Part shown: in pieces, positions 33,980-44,946 of the stretch
Numbering within the stretch: position 1 is the stretch's first letter
Layout of the letters: every line of letters starts with the position of its first letter
Assembly: GCA_036346255.1 (NCBI GenBank)
Contig: CM070633.1
Location: 7,564,001 to 7,628,000, forward strand
DNA from: Ampelocalamus luodianensis
Lineage: Eukaryota > Streptophyta > Magnoliopsida > Poales > Poaceae
Direction: 5' to 3'
Length of the DNA: 64,000 bases
The notes under the pieces: generated by a model
Seen by the model: only the letters and a program-made list of their open reading frames with translations
Told to the model about the DNA's origin: nothing
Database searches by the model: none
Translations under genes and position numbers: made by a program

Positions 33980-35723
33980 TGTTGGAGATATGCCCTAGAG
34001 GCAATCATAGAGATGATGATATCACGTCTATGTTTATGTGTTATTGAATAAGTGTTATTCTGTTCCTTGATTGAATCATCAGTTATAAATATTAACGAGT
34101 ATGTGACTTGTTGGTGAAGCTCTTTTAACTTATCATGATGTCATTCTAAGTGTATTGATTGATGACCATATTTCACCTGTCATGGATATAGGGATATCGA
34201 ATCAATAATGTGGACACATGTTAGAGAACATGGTGTTGAATTGACCCACCTTGAGACATTGTTGAGATTGCTATGATTCTTTGTGTCGTCAGTTGGTCTC
34301 AAGCAATGATGATGTATAATCCTTCAACCTGAGATCAGCATGGTTTCCTACATGTGTAATAGCAGTCTTAGGGGTTGCTAAACACTACTCTGTAACTGGG
34401 TAGTTACAAAGGTAGCTTTCAGGTATGCTATGAAACATACAGAGGAATGTGACTGGTCAGATATGGGATTTGCCCCTCCTAACATAACAGGAGAGATATC
34501 TCTGGGCCCCTCGATGTGATCGGATAAAGAAAGTGCATGGCCATGCCACTAGTGGTCGAAGAATTCGGCCACGTGAAGTTATCCGACACTCGATCGAGAA
34601 ATTGTTGAACAGTCCATGGATGACACAACATCGCACCTGGAGTTCAACCAGATATCGTGAGGCAAAGGGAGTATACATGAACAGGTCGTTTAGTTCGACC
34701 AGATAGTACGGCTAATATCTTCTAACCACATGTGGATAACTGCTCTCTAGGACCTCCTCTGCGGGGAGTGGTCCTGGAGTGGTTCAGGAGTTGTCCTGGA
34801 GTGGTCTGAGAGTGGTCCTAGAGTGGTTCGAGAGTTGTTCTGGAGAAACCTTTCGAGGAGGTCCAATAGGACGTCTTGAAGAGGGTCGAAGCTGGTTGTA
34901 AACTGGTTGTGTGGAGATACGAACTGGTCGCAGACTAGTCGAACGTAATCACTAACTGGTCGTAAAGAGTTATGAACTAATCATAGTTAAGTACAAACTG
35001 GTCGTAAGGAGTTACGAACTGGTCGTAACTTAATATGGACTGGTCGTGACTAGATACGAGCTAGTCGTAAGTGATAAGGACTTGGTCATAGATCATATTG
35101 CATTAAGGTTCGTTCGAGATAAATTGTGTGTATTCGGGAATCAATATGTCCTATTAGGTACCACTACGACTCGTGGAAAGAAAGGTATTTCCGTGTCACA
35201 ACCGAACTACACATGAGCCTACAGGGTCACACACTTAACGATTTGGAACAAACCAATACAGATACGATTCATCAAATGTGTTCGGATAGGATCCGTTACG
35301 TACACTACATAAGGAGATGCTTGAGGCTATTGGGAAAACAAGATATATGTGAGTTGTTCCTCCAAAACCCTAGTTGCCATCTTCTTGAGAGAGCCTTCCT
35401 GTGCGACTTGGTGCTAACACACCGGCGTATGATGTTTCTGCCCTAGACGTGTGGATACCATAGAGGCGCTACTACATTATTGCGCTTGAGGATCTTGGCG
35501 AAGAACTAGATTGGTTGCTGGAGGAGACGATCACTGCGGTGAACGATCGACTACGACCACTACATCGGTGCACTCTTCGTTGGACCTGGCTGCTCCAATG
35601 TTTCATCCACTGCTCTGTGCATCTGGTGGTAACGATCTGTGATCATCTATTTGCTTGGTATCCTGGTTTACATAATAGAATTTTTTGAATTGTCAGCTAG
35701 TGTAGCCTACCCATACCCCAACA
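33980..35723 (+). repeat. 3' LTR of the Copia element
   Basis: TGTTGGAGATATGCCC at the start and CCATACCCCAACA at the end. It differs in length from the 5' LTR: it lacks about 16 bases near 34147 and has extra GAGTGGTCC-type units at 34768-34850. Confidence 0.9.
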
Positions 35724-36740
35724 CCCACACTACTAGCCACTTATCTAGATTAAAATTAGTTTTAAATAGACAAATTTTAGATTCAAAAACTAGATTCAAG
35801 ATCTGATAGAAATCATAAAAGTAAAATTGTTTAGTGTTTCCCATGATTGACAAGATAACCTCGTCAACCAAACTAACGAATCTACTAACTTGCATGGCTA
35901 AGCATTCATATATTTGATAAATATCATCACATGACAGCTAACTTAAGCGTAGCTGTATGAATTTATGAAGGATAACCTCCAAGAGTTAGGACATAGCTAA
36001 CTAGACTCACAAATAATCGATATATCAAAATGGCATGCAAGCAAGTATAATTGCAATTTAAAATACTAGATTATGAAAATCTGGGATCAACATGATGCAA
36101 GTGGATGCTTGCCTTGTTGGAAGTCGACTTGTTTACTCTCGGTTGTGTAATTGCTCACTTCAGGCACTTCAGAATCTAGAGAGAGTGATATCGAATAAAC
36201 ATCGAAAACACCAAGAAAACCCTAATTGCTCAAAATGCATGAAATTTACATATTAGTGAGATTATGATTTTAGATGAATTTAGTGAAAATTTTAGTTCAA
36301 TTAGAGTTCCTATGTGAAAGTTATAGTCTTTCAAAAATCAATTAGAAAGAAAATCCTAAAAATTAGGTAACCATAGCTTCGACTGAAATAAAATATTTTA
36401 GTGAAAATTTCTAGAATCGTGGTGGAGACAAAGATTACAAGGTCAGAGAGAGGATACAATTTTATGAACAACACAATTTGATTCATCCCATTTGAAGTTC
36501 ATATGAATTTTCTATACGTTTTCAAAGTTATGTCATCAATGTACAAATGATTCAAATATCAAAATTTTTGGTGATAGTATCATGTTTTAAACCTATGCCA
36601 TGTGAAATCACTTCAAAAGTGAGAACTAACAAAATTGGTTTTACTCAATTTGGATTTAAAATGAATTAGTTATGAATTTGTGAAGTTAATTTACACCATT
36701 TCATGTGGTAAATAATTTATTTTGAATTTTCAACTAGGAG

Positions 36741-37926
36741 CATGATCTTAAGACTTTATGCTAAGTTCATACTAATGATTTTTAATATTTAATTGCTTTA
36801 CCAATTGGTATTATCTATCTCATTGACCTAGTGCAATTGTTGATACCACCATAGTCAAAGCATAAGGTGTACTGATATTTAACTTACCAATAATTCAATT
36901 CTTGACTCAAGATTAATGTTACTCTTTTAGATTAGATGTTAATGGCTAATAATTATATTTTTCTAATCCATTTGCTTTGGCATTTGACAATGCTCTATAT
37001 CACGGTTATTTGAGTACTACATTCCAATCTTGCCTCCCATTTAGCTCCACTCTCTTTGGATTAATTGTTAAAGGCTGATCATTGATCCTGATGAAGTCTA
37101 TAATTATGTTTTTATGTTCATTTGGCTGTTAAGGGCTACTAAGTATTGTTAAATATAATTAAGTAATAGACTTCACTAACACCATGTGGTTAGAAATTTT
37201 GGAACTCTCCATTAGTTAATAATCCTACTGACTGTTCTCCCTAAACCCAGTTGACAAGAAAGAGGGCTACGCATTGATGGCCATCATCTTCCATTCTGAA
37301 CTCTCCTTTTTATTTTTTAGAATTTAGCACTTTTTGTTTGGATGTTCTGAATGCCTAGTGATCCAAGTTTAAAATTTAGGTAGCATATATACAAATTTCT
37401 CTTGTTTTCCCAGTTAAATTCACGTGTATCTTTGTGTTTTTTTTTGTTATTTTTTTGTGTTTGACAATTGTATGCTTGCTAGTATATATTTTCAATAAAG
37501 TTGGTACGAAGGTGATGGACAGAAACTATATGTTTTTTCTACTTATCGTGGCAGGTGATGGATTGATTGATTCTCTATGTGTTTGTCAAAACATATAGTA
37601 GACCGGTTTATATATGATAGAAAATGAAGACATTACTAGTTTGACTCTTTAGGTGATGACAAGAGAATAAATATGATGTAAGAGGACACTGTGAATTAAT
37701 TGGGTGGACGACCAAAAAAAGGATGCAAGAGGACATTGTGAATTTCAGTATAGGTGATGCATTGACAAAAGTCTTTGCACAAGTGTTGAACTACTTACCG
37801 TAAAATTAGTGGTTTAGATATAGTTTTAGCAAATTTTCAGATATAATTGTAAGAAGCGAGTGGCCACGCTGTTTAGCTATATGTAAATTCAAAAATGGTA
37901 AAAAAAATCTAGTTTGGAGGTGGACT
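36741..37926. other. AT-rich intergenic stretch, no gene seen
   Basis: The DNA is AT-rich with no frame that matches a known family. A short duplicated word, AAGAGGACAYTGTGAATT, occurs at about 37680 and 37727. A T-rich tract lies at 37437-37458. Confidence 0.5.
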
Positions 37927-38211
37927 TACTATTATATGAGACCATATCATGGACAGTTCTATTATAGAACCGTCTATGATATGAGATCATATCACGGACG
38001 GAACCGTCTGTGATATCCTTTTATTAGTAGGAGCCTACTAGGGTTTGCGCCCGAACTCATCACTCCCCAACGCCCTTACTCTCCCCTGTTCCCCTCCACA
38101 CCCGAGTGCTCCCGACCATGACGTCGCCATCCCCAACATCGACGACACCGCCCGAGTCACGCCTTCTCCCCGACCCTGTCGCCAACGCTGCTGTTCTTCC
38201 CATCACCGCCG

Positions 38212-38289
38212 GTTGTGACACCACGGTTCACTGCACAAGACACTCTTACGATAAGAGTGTCTTGTGCAATGTCACCGTCGTGCCACAAC
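38212..38289. repeat. 78-base near-perfect inverted repeat (hairpin)
   Basis: The 37-38 base arms are separated by only CGA. The inner 17 base pairs (TGCACAAGACACTCTTA and its complement) are perfect. The outer part pairs with about five mismatches or bulges, up to GTTGTG and CACAAC at the base. A transcript from either strand would fold into a long stem. A small-RNA precursor is possible but not shown. Confidence 0.7.
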
Positions 38290-39534
38290 TACAGTGACGC
38301 TACTACCGCCGCCACCAATCCAATCGACCTCCCCCCGTCCATTCTCTTCTCTTTTGAGTTTGCATTGGAGGGATTTGTTTTGATGCCATTGGAGTTAGAA
38401 ATTCAGTGGATTGATCCCAGTGTGAGAAGGAGACTTGCAGTTTTGGTTTTTTGGTGCTCTATTGGTGCTTCAACCGAAGTATTTGTTTGAGGTTCTTGTG
38501 CGGCATCCTCCCTACTTCCTCATCTTCGCCCTTGGTGTGACACGTGGGTGGAGTTCAGCAGTGTATCTCCGTTGACCTCGTCCTTCACCACACCACAGTG
38601 GGGTGCTAGGTTTTCTGGGACAGCACTTCTCAGTGTGTCTTGTCGATTGTTCTTCTAGGTAGCTTTGAGTTCTACCGGCTCTGTGAGTATTTCGATATTG
38701 CTCAGTTCGATTGATCCTTTGCATTTGTGTTGTACTAGTAGTTCTTTCTTTCAGTGATAGTTGGACTCTAGTACTGGGAGAAGTGCAAGGTGTTAGCAGT
38801 GGGTTTGCAATCAGTTCAATGATGTTTTCCTTTCATGAAATTGAATGATAATTAGAATCAAACTTGAGCTATATATTATTTTGCTTACTGTTGTTGTTGA
38901 TATTCTATCAGGATTGGATTTGTTAGTGTTGATATCCAGTAAAGTTCAGATAGATTTGGTATTGTCTCTTTTTAGACCTTGCTGATCATATGCTTTAGAC
39001 TGTCTTTATTATTGATGTTGGTAGTCATGTGCTCTGTTAGATGATCATTTCCTATATACCGAATAATCTGGAGTGATATCTCTTTTGCACTGTTGAACAA
39101 AATCCATTCTATTGATTGGTAGTTTATTTGTCTATTCTGTAATTGTTAAAACAATTCAGTGGACCATTAGTTCTTTAAGCTCATAGTCTGATTAAGATTA
39201 TCATATTCAATTGATGATGAAAAATGGCTCAAAGGCTGTGATGGCAAGGACTATGTCCTATGCAACTAGCCTACTGAGAGCACTTGAACATCTTAACTAT
39301 TTGAGCTTTATGCTAGATAGTGTTCTCCTGATATTTGTGCTCAGCATATTATTCTCTTTAGATGACTTGGAAGAATTTCATGAATTCATGTTATTGTGGT
39401 CATTTAATACATATTGGTATTATGTCTTTTTCTGGTTATTATTGTTGGGTTCAAACCTAAAAGTTTGCTAAAACTGCTTTTTATGCAACAATCTATTCCA
39501 TTCCAAAACAAGACCAAATTAGTATATGTGTGGT

Positions 39535-39630
39535 ATATGTTGTGCATACTATTCATTTTAAATGACTTAGAGAAATTACATATGGTATATGTTGTACATA
39601 TTATTCATTTTAAATGACTTGGAGAAATTT
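39535..39630. repeat. Short tandem duplication
   Basis: TATGTTGTGCATACTATTCA with the following AAATGACTTAGAGAAATT (about 39535-39577) is repeated at 39588-39630 as TATGTTGTACATATTATTCA and AAATGACTTGGAGAAATT. A weaker third copy (AGATGACTTGGAAGAATT) is near 39360. Confidence 0.7.
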
Positions 39631-40331
39631 CTCTAACTTTCCCTCCTCCCTCGAGCCCGACGCGCCTCCTCCCCCGAGCCTGCTGTCTCCTCCCCGAGCA
39701 CGAGCCGCCCCCTCCCCAAGCATGAGCCGCGATCTGATCTCTTCTCTATAAAGTCTCCAAGCAGTGGCGGCTCGTGCCTTTAAAACTGGCTTCGTGTATA
39801 TATATAGTTCGTAGTCCCTTGTTAGCTAACTCAAGACCTAGATTCAGCTAGCTCACTCCTTGGACGTTCATCCTAAACGTGCAGGTGAACCACGACATAT
39901 TTCATTGAACATGGCACACTGGAGTGTGTTATTTGCTTCATGTCAATCCTCGAAGTGCTTGTAGAATCCTTCTAAACCACGACCTCAAAAGTAATAGCAG
40001 TAAAACTAAAGTTGAAGTTATTAATTACAAGCATGTAATTGTCTTTAAATCCAACAAGAACACCAAACAGTTTATATATATGAAGCTGGTTTTAAAGGCA
40101 CAAGCAGCCACTGCTTGTAGACTTTATAGAGAAGAGATCATCATAGATAGTTTCATCTACAAACTGTCTGTGATACATCAGCAATCACAGACTGTTCTGA
40201 GTTAATAACCGTCTATAATAGTATGCATCACAAACTGTTCGAAAACCGTCTATAATGATCTCATATCATTACCGGTCCATAAACTCAGACGGCTTAGAAA
40301 ACCGTCTGTGATTGCTTTTTCTATAATAGTG

Positions 40332-42230
40332 CCTACTCCTCAAACTGGGTATTGCAAAGGCCTTCAACTCAGTTAGATGGGACTATCTTCTAGACCTTCT
40401 CCAAAAAAGAGGTTTTCCTAGCAGATGGAGGGATTGGATATCGACACTGCTATCAACCTCATCGTCCCGAATCTCCCTCAATGGAATCCTGGGTACCCAA
40501 ATACAGCACGGAAGAGGTCTCCGACAAGGGGATCCCCTCGCCCCCTACTCTTCATTATGGCAATCGACCCATTTGTAGAGAATCTTGGACTTGGCCACCA
40601 CTCGAGGTGCCCTCCACAAACTGAAAAGCTGAGCTGCAAAAATTAGGACCTCAATGGACGCAGATGACACTGCCATCTTCATAGCGCCGATCAAGAAGGA
40701 CCTAGAGGCGCTAGCCATGATTTTGCACAAGTTTGGCCAAGTGATTGACCTCACTACAAATCTTCACAAAAGCTTAGTGGTGAGAATTAGATGTGATAAC
40801 CTAGATTTGGAAACTATCCTGCAACATTTCCTGGCCATAAAATCAGGGTTCCCCATGAAGTACCTAGGACTGCCACTCTCTTTAAGGAAATTGCGTCAAC
40901 TCGACTTCCAACCGCTTAAAGATAAAGCGGTGGCAAAGGTAGCCGCCTGGAAAGGGAAATTACTCACCCTGGTAGGTAGAGCAACCCTAGTCAAGTCAGT
41001 CCTCACATCTCAAGAGGTATATTTTCTCACTTCCAACAAAGCCCCCAAAAGTGTCCTAAAGTGTTTGAACAAAAGGAGGAGGAGCTTCCTTTGGTCAGAA
41101 ACAGAGGCTACCATGGGAGGAAGCTGCAAAGTAAACTGGGACTAGACATGTAGACTGACGAACTTGGGAGGCCTAGGGATCCTCCACCTAGAAAAGTTTG
41201 CACGGGCACTCCAACTACGATGGCTTTGGGCACAATGGACAATGCCAGAAAATCCTTGGGTACACATGGAAAAACCCTTGGGACGAAAAATATCTAGCCC
41301 TTTTCAATGCTTGCACTCGGATCATGCTAGGGAATGGCCACAAAACAAGTTTCTGGAATGGGGCTTGGCTTCATGGGAAGAGGCCCCGTGACAATGCACC
41401 CACCATATATGACATCTCTAGGTGGAAAAGCAACTCAGTGCACAAAGCTCTCCAAGATGACAACCAGATTAAAGACATCGACATCCAAGATCAAATAACT
41501 GTACAACACCTACAAGATTTTATATCCCTCTGGGAACAACTCCATGTGGTAGTGCTTGACCCCAAAACTGAGGACCAAATAACTTGAAAATTATCGGAGA
41601 ACGACGCCTACATGGCGGCCTTGGCCTACAAGGCCCAATTCCTGGGCTCAGTCAAGACAGATCACCTATTCAAAATGTGGAAGGCTTGGACACCTCCAAA
41701 ATGCAAGTTCTTTGCATGGCTTGCAATCCAGAATAGACTTTGGACATCGGATCGCCAACAATGCCGCGGATGGCCTAATAATGGTTAATGCGTTCTCTGC
41801 CGACACCACCCGGAGACGGCATTACACATCTTCTCTAGCTGTAGGTATTCTGCATGAATATGGACTATGACCTCCAATTAGCTAGGCTTAATGAGTCTCC
41901 TACTATCCGAGTGGCCAATGACTTCTACAATGCATGGATGGTGGGCCTCAATTCTCAGCAGGCGGGGGTGCAGAGAAAGGTAATAGCAAGTCTAGCTATC
42001 TTTGTTACTTGGCACCATGCCGCAAACACTTCTATTGAAGAACCAAGATGAGATGAGAGCTTCGTGCCTTGCGGGGCATCCTGCCTTCAGGTCATCACCC
42101 CTGGAGCTTTATTTTTTCCGAGTGTAGTTTCTTTTTCCTGCAACTGTTCGTAAACTCTTCGTATTTTGCTTACAATCCTTCTTAATTAATCCGACTGGCA
42201 AAGCTTTTGCCGGTGCGTTTAAAAACAAAA
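40332..42230 (+). mobile_element. 5'-truncated LINE (non-LTR retrotransposon)
   Basis: Frames in series give the second half of an L1-type reverse transcriptase: GIAKAFNSVRWDYLLDLLQK and HGRGLRQGDPLAP (about 40350-40545), DADDTAIF with the catalytic pair (40655), GFPMKYLGLPLSLRKLRQLD and VAAWKGKLLTLVGRATLVKS (40654-41145). They continue with LGGLGILHLEKFARALQLRW, a zf-RVT-like piece FKMWKAWTPPKCKFFAWLA (about 41670-41730) and a C-terminal piece at 41854-42051. The 3' UTR ends in GGCAAAGCTTTTGCCGGTGC, a tail seen in plant LINEs. The endonuclease and ORF1 are missing, and at least four frameshifts or stops break it. Confidence 0.85.
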
Positions 42231-43968
42231 AGACTGTAAACTTGCGTTTGATTGTCTCTCTGATATATAGAAATTGGGGTTTTGTCCCTTCTAGTTGGAC
42301 AGGAGCAATGTGAGTCAAGCAAAAACAGATAAAAGCCCTACCTATTTTTCTAACAAGATTTGTACAAAAATGGATCTAACACTATGTTCGTATGGAATTA
42401 TCAGTAGATATACAATATTTTAAGCTGAAAAACATAGCCGTTAATTTTTTTCTTTCTTTGCTTACAATCGAATTTTCTCATATTATTTTCCCTCTTGTTT
42501 CCTATTAGGATAGATGAATATCAATGCGACAAAGTACACATAACTAACCTCTTATTTAATGGTCTGAAACATCTGAAAATTTTGTTGACATTTTTTTTTC
42601 GTATGTGCAAACTGTTGGAACTGTACACTGCTTCTTAATTTTTTCTTTGCGTCTGATAATTAAGTGCACACCATGAGAGAAATTTCAACTATGCTAGTAC
42701 GAGATCGATCAACTACATGTCTGACAATTCAGCCGGTTCTATATATTTCAACTATGCTTTGTATTTTTCCAAACATAGACGACCGGTTCTGATATGACAG
42801 AATCTTTTTTTTTTTGCCTGACTCACATTTGGAGATGATGAAGCAATCAACAGAGTATAATGGGTTTGGTAAGACGGTGACTGGAGACAACAAAAAAGAT
42901 GGCAGCAGGAAATCAAGCATGATTCTCAGTGAGACGGATGATCCATGAACTTCTACAAAGTCGGTTGTCGTGATGAGTACCATTATTTGTTATGATATTG
43001 AAATTTGCCACTGGAGTTACATGATCCATGCACTTCTACAAAGTCGGTTGTTGTGATGACCCGTCGAGCATCGAAATTGTTATAATATTGAAATTTGCCG
43101 CTGGAGTTACATGATTTCTATTTGGTCTGTAAACTGACAAAAGGCATTAACAATTTTTAGGGTACATACGTAATGCAAAACTGCGATTTAGATTCAAACA
43201 TTCAAATCACCTTGGTTTGATCACCAAATCAATAGGACAAATTCTCAAAGGTTTTCAGGAGATAGTATACGTAATATTGCATCACAGTTTAAAAACTTCA
43301 ATTTAGACTCAAAACAAGATAGGAGAAAAGAAAAGGACAATTTCGCTGTGAATATTTACTTTTCTTGTTTTCTTTTTCCATTCTGTTTCAAATACTTTAC
43401 TGGGAATTTCACATTTCTGTTCCTCCTTAGCACAAATTGAATTTAATCTTCAATTTTGACATGGGGTGCGAAGTATTCAGAACCCATCATATTTTCTCGA
43501 ATTTTTTTTCTTGATTTGGTCGTTAAACTGAAATCGTTTGTATGCTTGCACAGAAATCATAGTTAGTACGAGCTTAAAAATAAATCATGGTTTCCATTAA
43601 AATGTTTTGACAGAAATAAGCAATGCTAATGCACGAAAAAGGGCTGCATTGCATAGACGCTGACGGTGGAATAAAGAAATATGAACAATATATGTGACCT
43701 CATTTAGATTTAAAATTATCTAAAATACGTTAATTTTTTAAAACACGCCAGTGTTCTTGGATGCCGCAGCAGTACAAATTTTCCCTTCTGTTTTCATTGA
43801 ATTTCTGGATCATGTTCAGCATGCACATGAGGTTTTTTTTAAGAAGTGCATTGGGAGGAATATTAGGGGTTTTGCGTAGGATGGGATCCTAAATCAATTA
43901 GAATATTGCATGCGTTATGAATCAGAATTTCAAACATGTTGACCACTAGTCAAATATAAAGAAGAGAT
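42231..43968. other. AT-rich intergenic stretch
   Basis: No gene or recognisable element. It holds T-rich tracts (42590-42600, 42805-42816, 43503-43511) and one tandem duplication listed separately. Confidence 0.5.
42939..43109. repeat. Imperfect tandem duplication, about 80-90 bases per unit
   Basis: ATGATCCATGAACTTCTACA..GTCGGTTGTCGTGATGA and GAAATTTGCCACTGGAGTTA at 42939-43020 are repeated at 43020-43109 with a few changes (GCACTT, TTGTGATGA, GCCGCTGG) and an extra CCGTCGAGCATC. Confidence 0.75.
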
Positions 43969-44946
43969 AATTGCACTGTAAGTCCTTGAACTTGTGAGAT
44001 TGTACCAATTACTTATATATTACTTTCTCAGCCATTGAACTTGCGAGGTTATGCTACTTAGCTCCCTGAACTTGTATTTTACTTTCTCAGCTCCCTAAAC
44101 TTGTGAGGTTGTGCCACTTAGCTCTCTGAACTTACGTTGAAGTGAAGTTCGTCGGATATGATGCCGACGACTTCGTCCCCTTCGAGTCCAGTGAACTCGT
44201 CGCCGCGTTCCGGCCGTGTTCATCGTTGCCATCACCTCACGCCAACAAAAACGGATTCTTCAAGCCCAGGAACACACTGTTCTCACATCTTCGCCAGAGC
44301 TCCATCGTCGTAGCTTGCCGCCGCCCACGCCCTTGACTCCTCTGAGTCGGCCTTGAAAGATTGAGAAGTATATTTCCAGTGTCAGAGCAGAAGCTACTCA
44401 TCCTGCACGAAGTCCATTTGGCTGTTTGCTAACAGAAAAGGCCGAGTTGGCAAATCATCGTGAGAGAGAAAGAGAAGTACTGTGCCCCCGCTCTAGCACT
44501 AAATGGAAGTACTGTGCCCCCGCTCTAGCACTAAATTAATGTACTTCTATCTCTCACGGCCAACTCAGAGGAGGCGAGGGCGGCGGCAAGCTGCGGCGGT
44601 GGAGCTTCGACGAATATGCGAGCAGGTACGTTTCTGAACACGAAGAATCCATTTTGTCAATGTGAGGTGACGGGGATAATGAATATGGCTGGAACTGGGC
44701 GGCAATGAGTTCACCAGACTCGGAGAGGACGAAGTCGCCGGCATCACATCTGCCGAAATTCATTTCAACACAAGTTCAGAGAGCTAAGTGGTACAACCTC
44801 GCAAATTCAAGGACTAAGAAAGTAAAATACAAGATTAGGGAGCTAAGTGGCATAAATCTCGTAAGTTCAGGGGCTGAGAAAGTAAAATACAGATTCAGAT
44901 AGCTAAGTGGTACAACCTCACAAGTTCGTGGACCTACAGTGTAATT
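43969..44946. mobile_element. Foldback element with arms of about 390 bases
   Basis: The terminal 17 bases (AATTGCACTGTAAGTCC at 43969 and its near-complement at 44930-44946) pair with two mismatches. The similarity continues through both arms, to the complementary GACTCCTCTGAGTCGGCC and GGCCAACTCAGAGG words beside the spacer (about 44353-44557). Each arm has three tandem units built on GAACTTGTGAGGTTGTGCCA / CTTTCTCAGCTCC. The two arm ORFs (44142-44336 plus; 44554-44763 minus) are mirror copies of one another (MKFVGYDADDF, MNFGRCDAGDF). The spacer holds a 29-base tandem duplication (44476-44536). I see no clear target duplication. It could be a Pack-MULE-like or other TIR element that picked up host DNA. 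Confidence 0.7.

Larger units (their letters stand above)
27388..35723 (+). mobile_element. Ty1/Copia retrotransposon with CCCAC target duplication
   Basis: Two direct LTRs (27388-29100 and 33980-35723) flank a degenerate gag-integrase-RT-RNase H region in the Copia order. CCCAC at 27383-27387 and at 35724-35728 is a perfect five-base target duplication. The LTR start TGTTGGAGATATGCCCTAGA resembles a very common grass Copia group. The reading frame has many stops, frameshifts and inserted repeats. By eye the two LTRs differ at about 5 of the first 120 bases, so the insertion is not recent. The 5' LTR starts CATTGG instead of TGTTGG. Confidence 0.9.
26063..36740 (-). repeat. Diverged Tekay-like LTR (C2), split by a Copia element
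   Basis: It starts TGTGGGGACCCCAAAATTG on the plus strand, which is an LTR 3' end on the minus strand. The first part (26063-27387) has the block GAGTACAAAAGGTACTC and the palindrome CTATTCGAATAG (26909-26920) followed by GGTTGTACATCTTTACCCAC. After the Copia insertion (27388-35723 plus duplication) the A-like LTR text resumes (CTGGGATCAACATGATGCAA at about 36081; GAATTAGTTATGAATTTG at about 36663) and fades near 36740. No internal region is attached, so it is a truncated or solo LTR. The right boundary is an estimate. Confidence 0.55.
37927..40331. mobile_element. Non-autonomous CACTA-like element
   Basis: The right end reads TTCTATAATAGTG at 40331 (CACTATTATAGAA on the other strand). The left end starts TACTATTATA at 37927, so the ends pair at nine of ten bases. 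Both ends carry many copies of ACCGTCTGTGAT and its relatives in both orientations (37950-38020 and 40140-40320), the subterminal repeats expected of CACTA elements. The flanking triplets are ACT and CCT, so the three-base duplication is imperfect or absent. No transposase is present. The inside has a CT-rich exon-like stretch (38040-38500) and short AT-rich duplications. Confidence 0.65.

Noticed and set aside
38106..38490. Possible small gene with Ser/Thr/Pro-rich protein
   Set aside because: It sits in a non-autonomous transposon and overlaps a near-perfect hairpin, with no domain or conserved start. Kept only as possible captured DNA.
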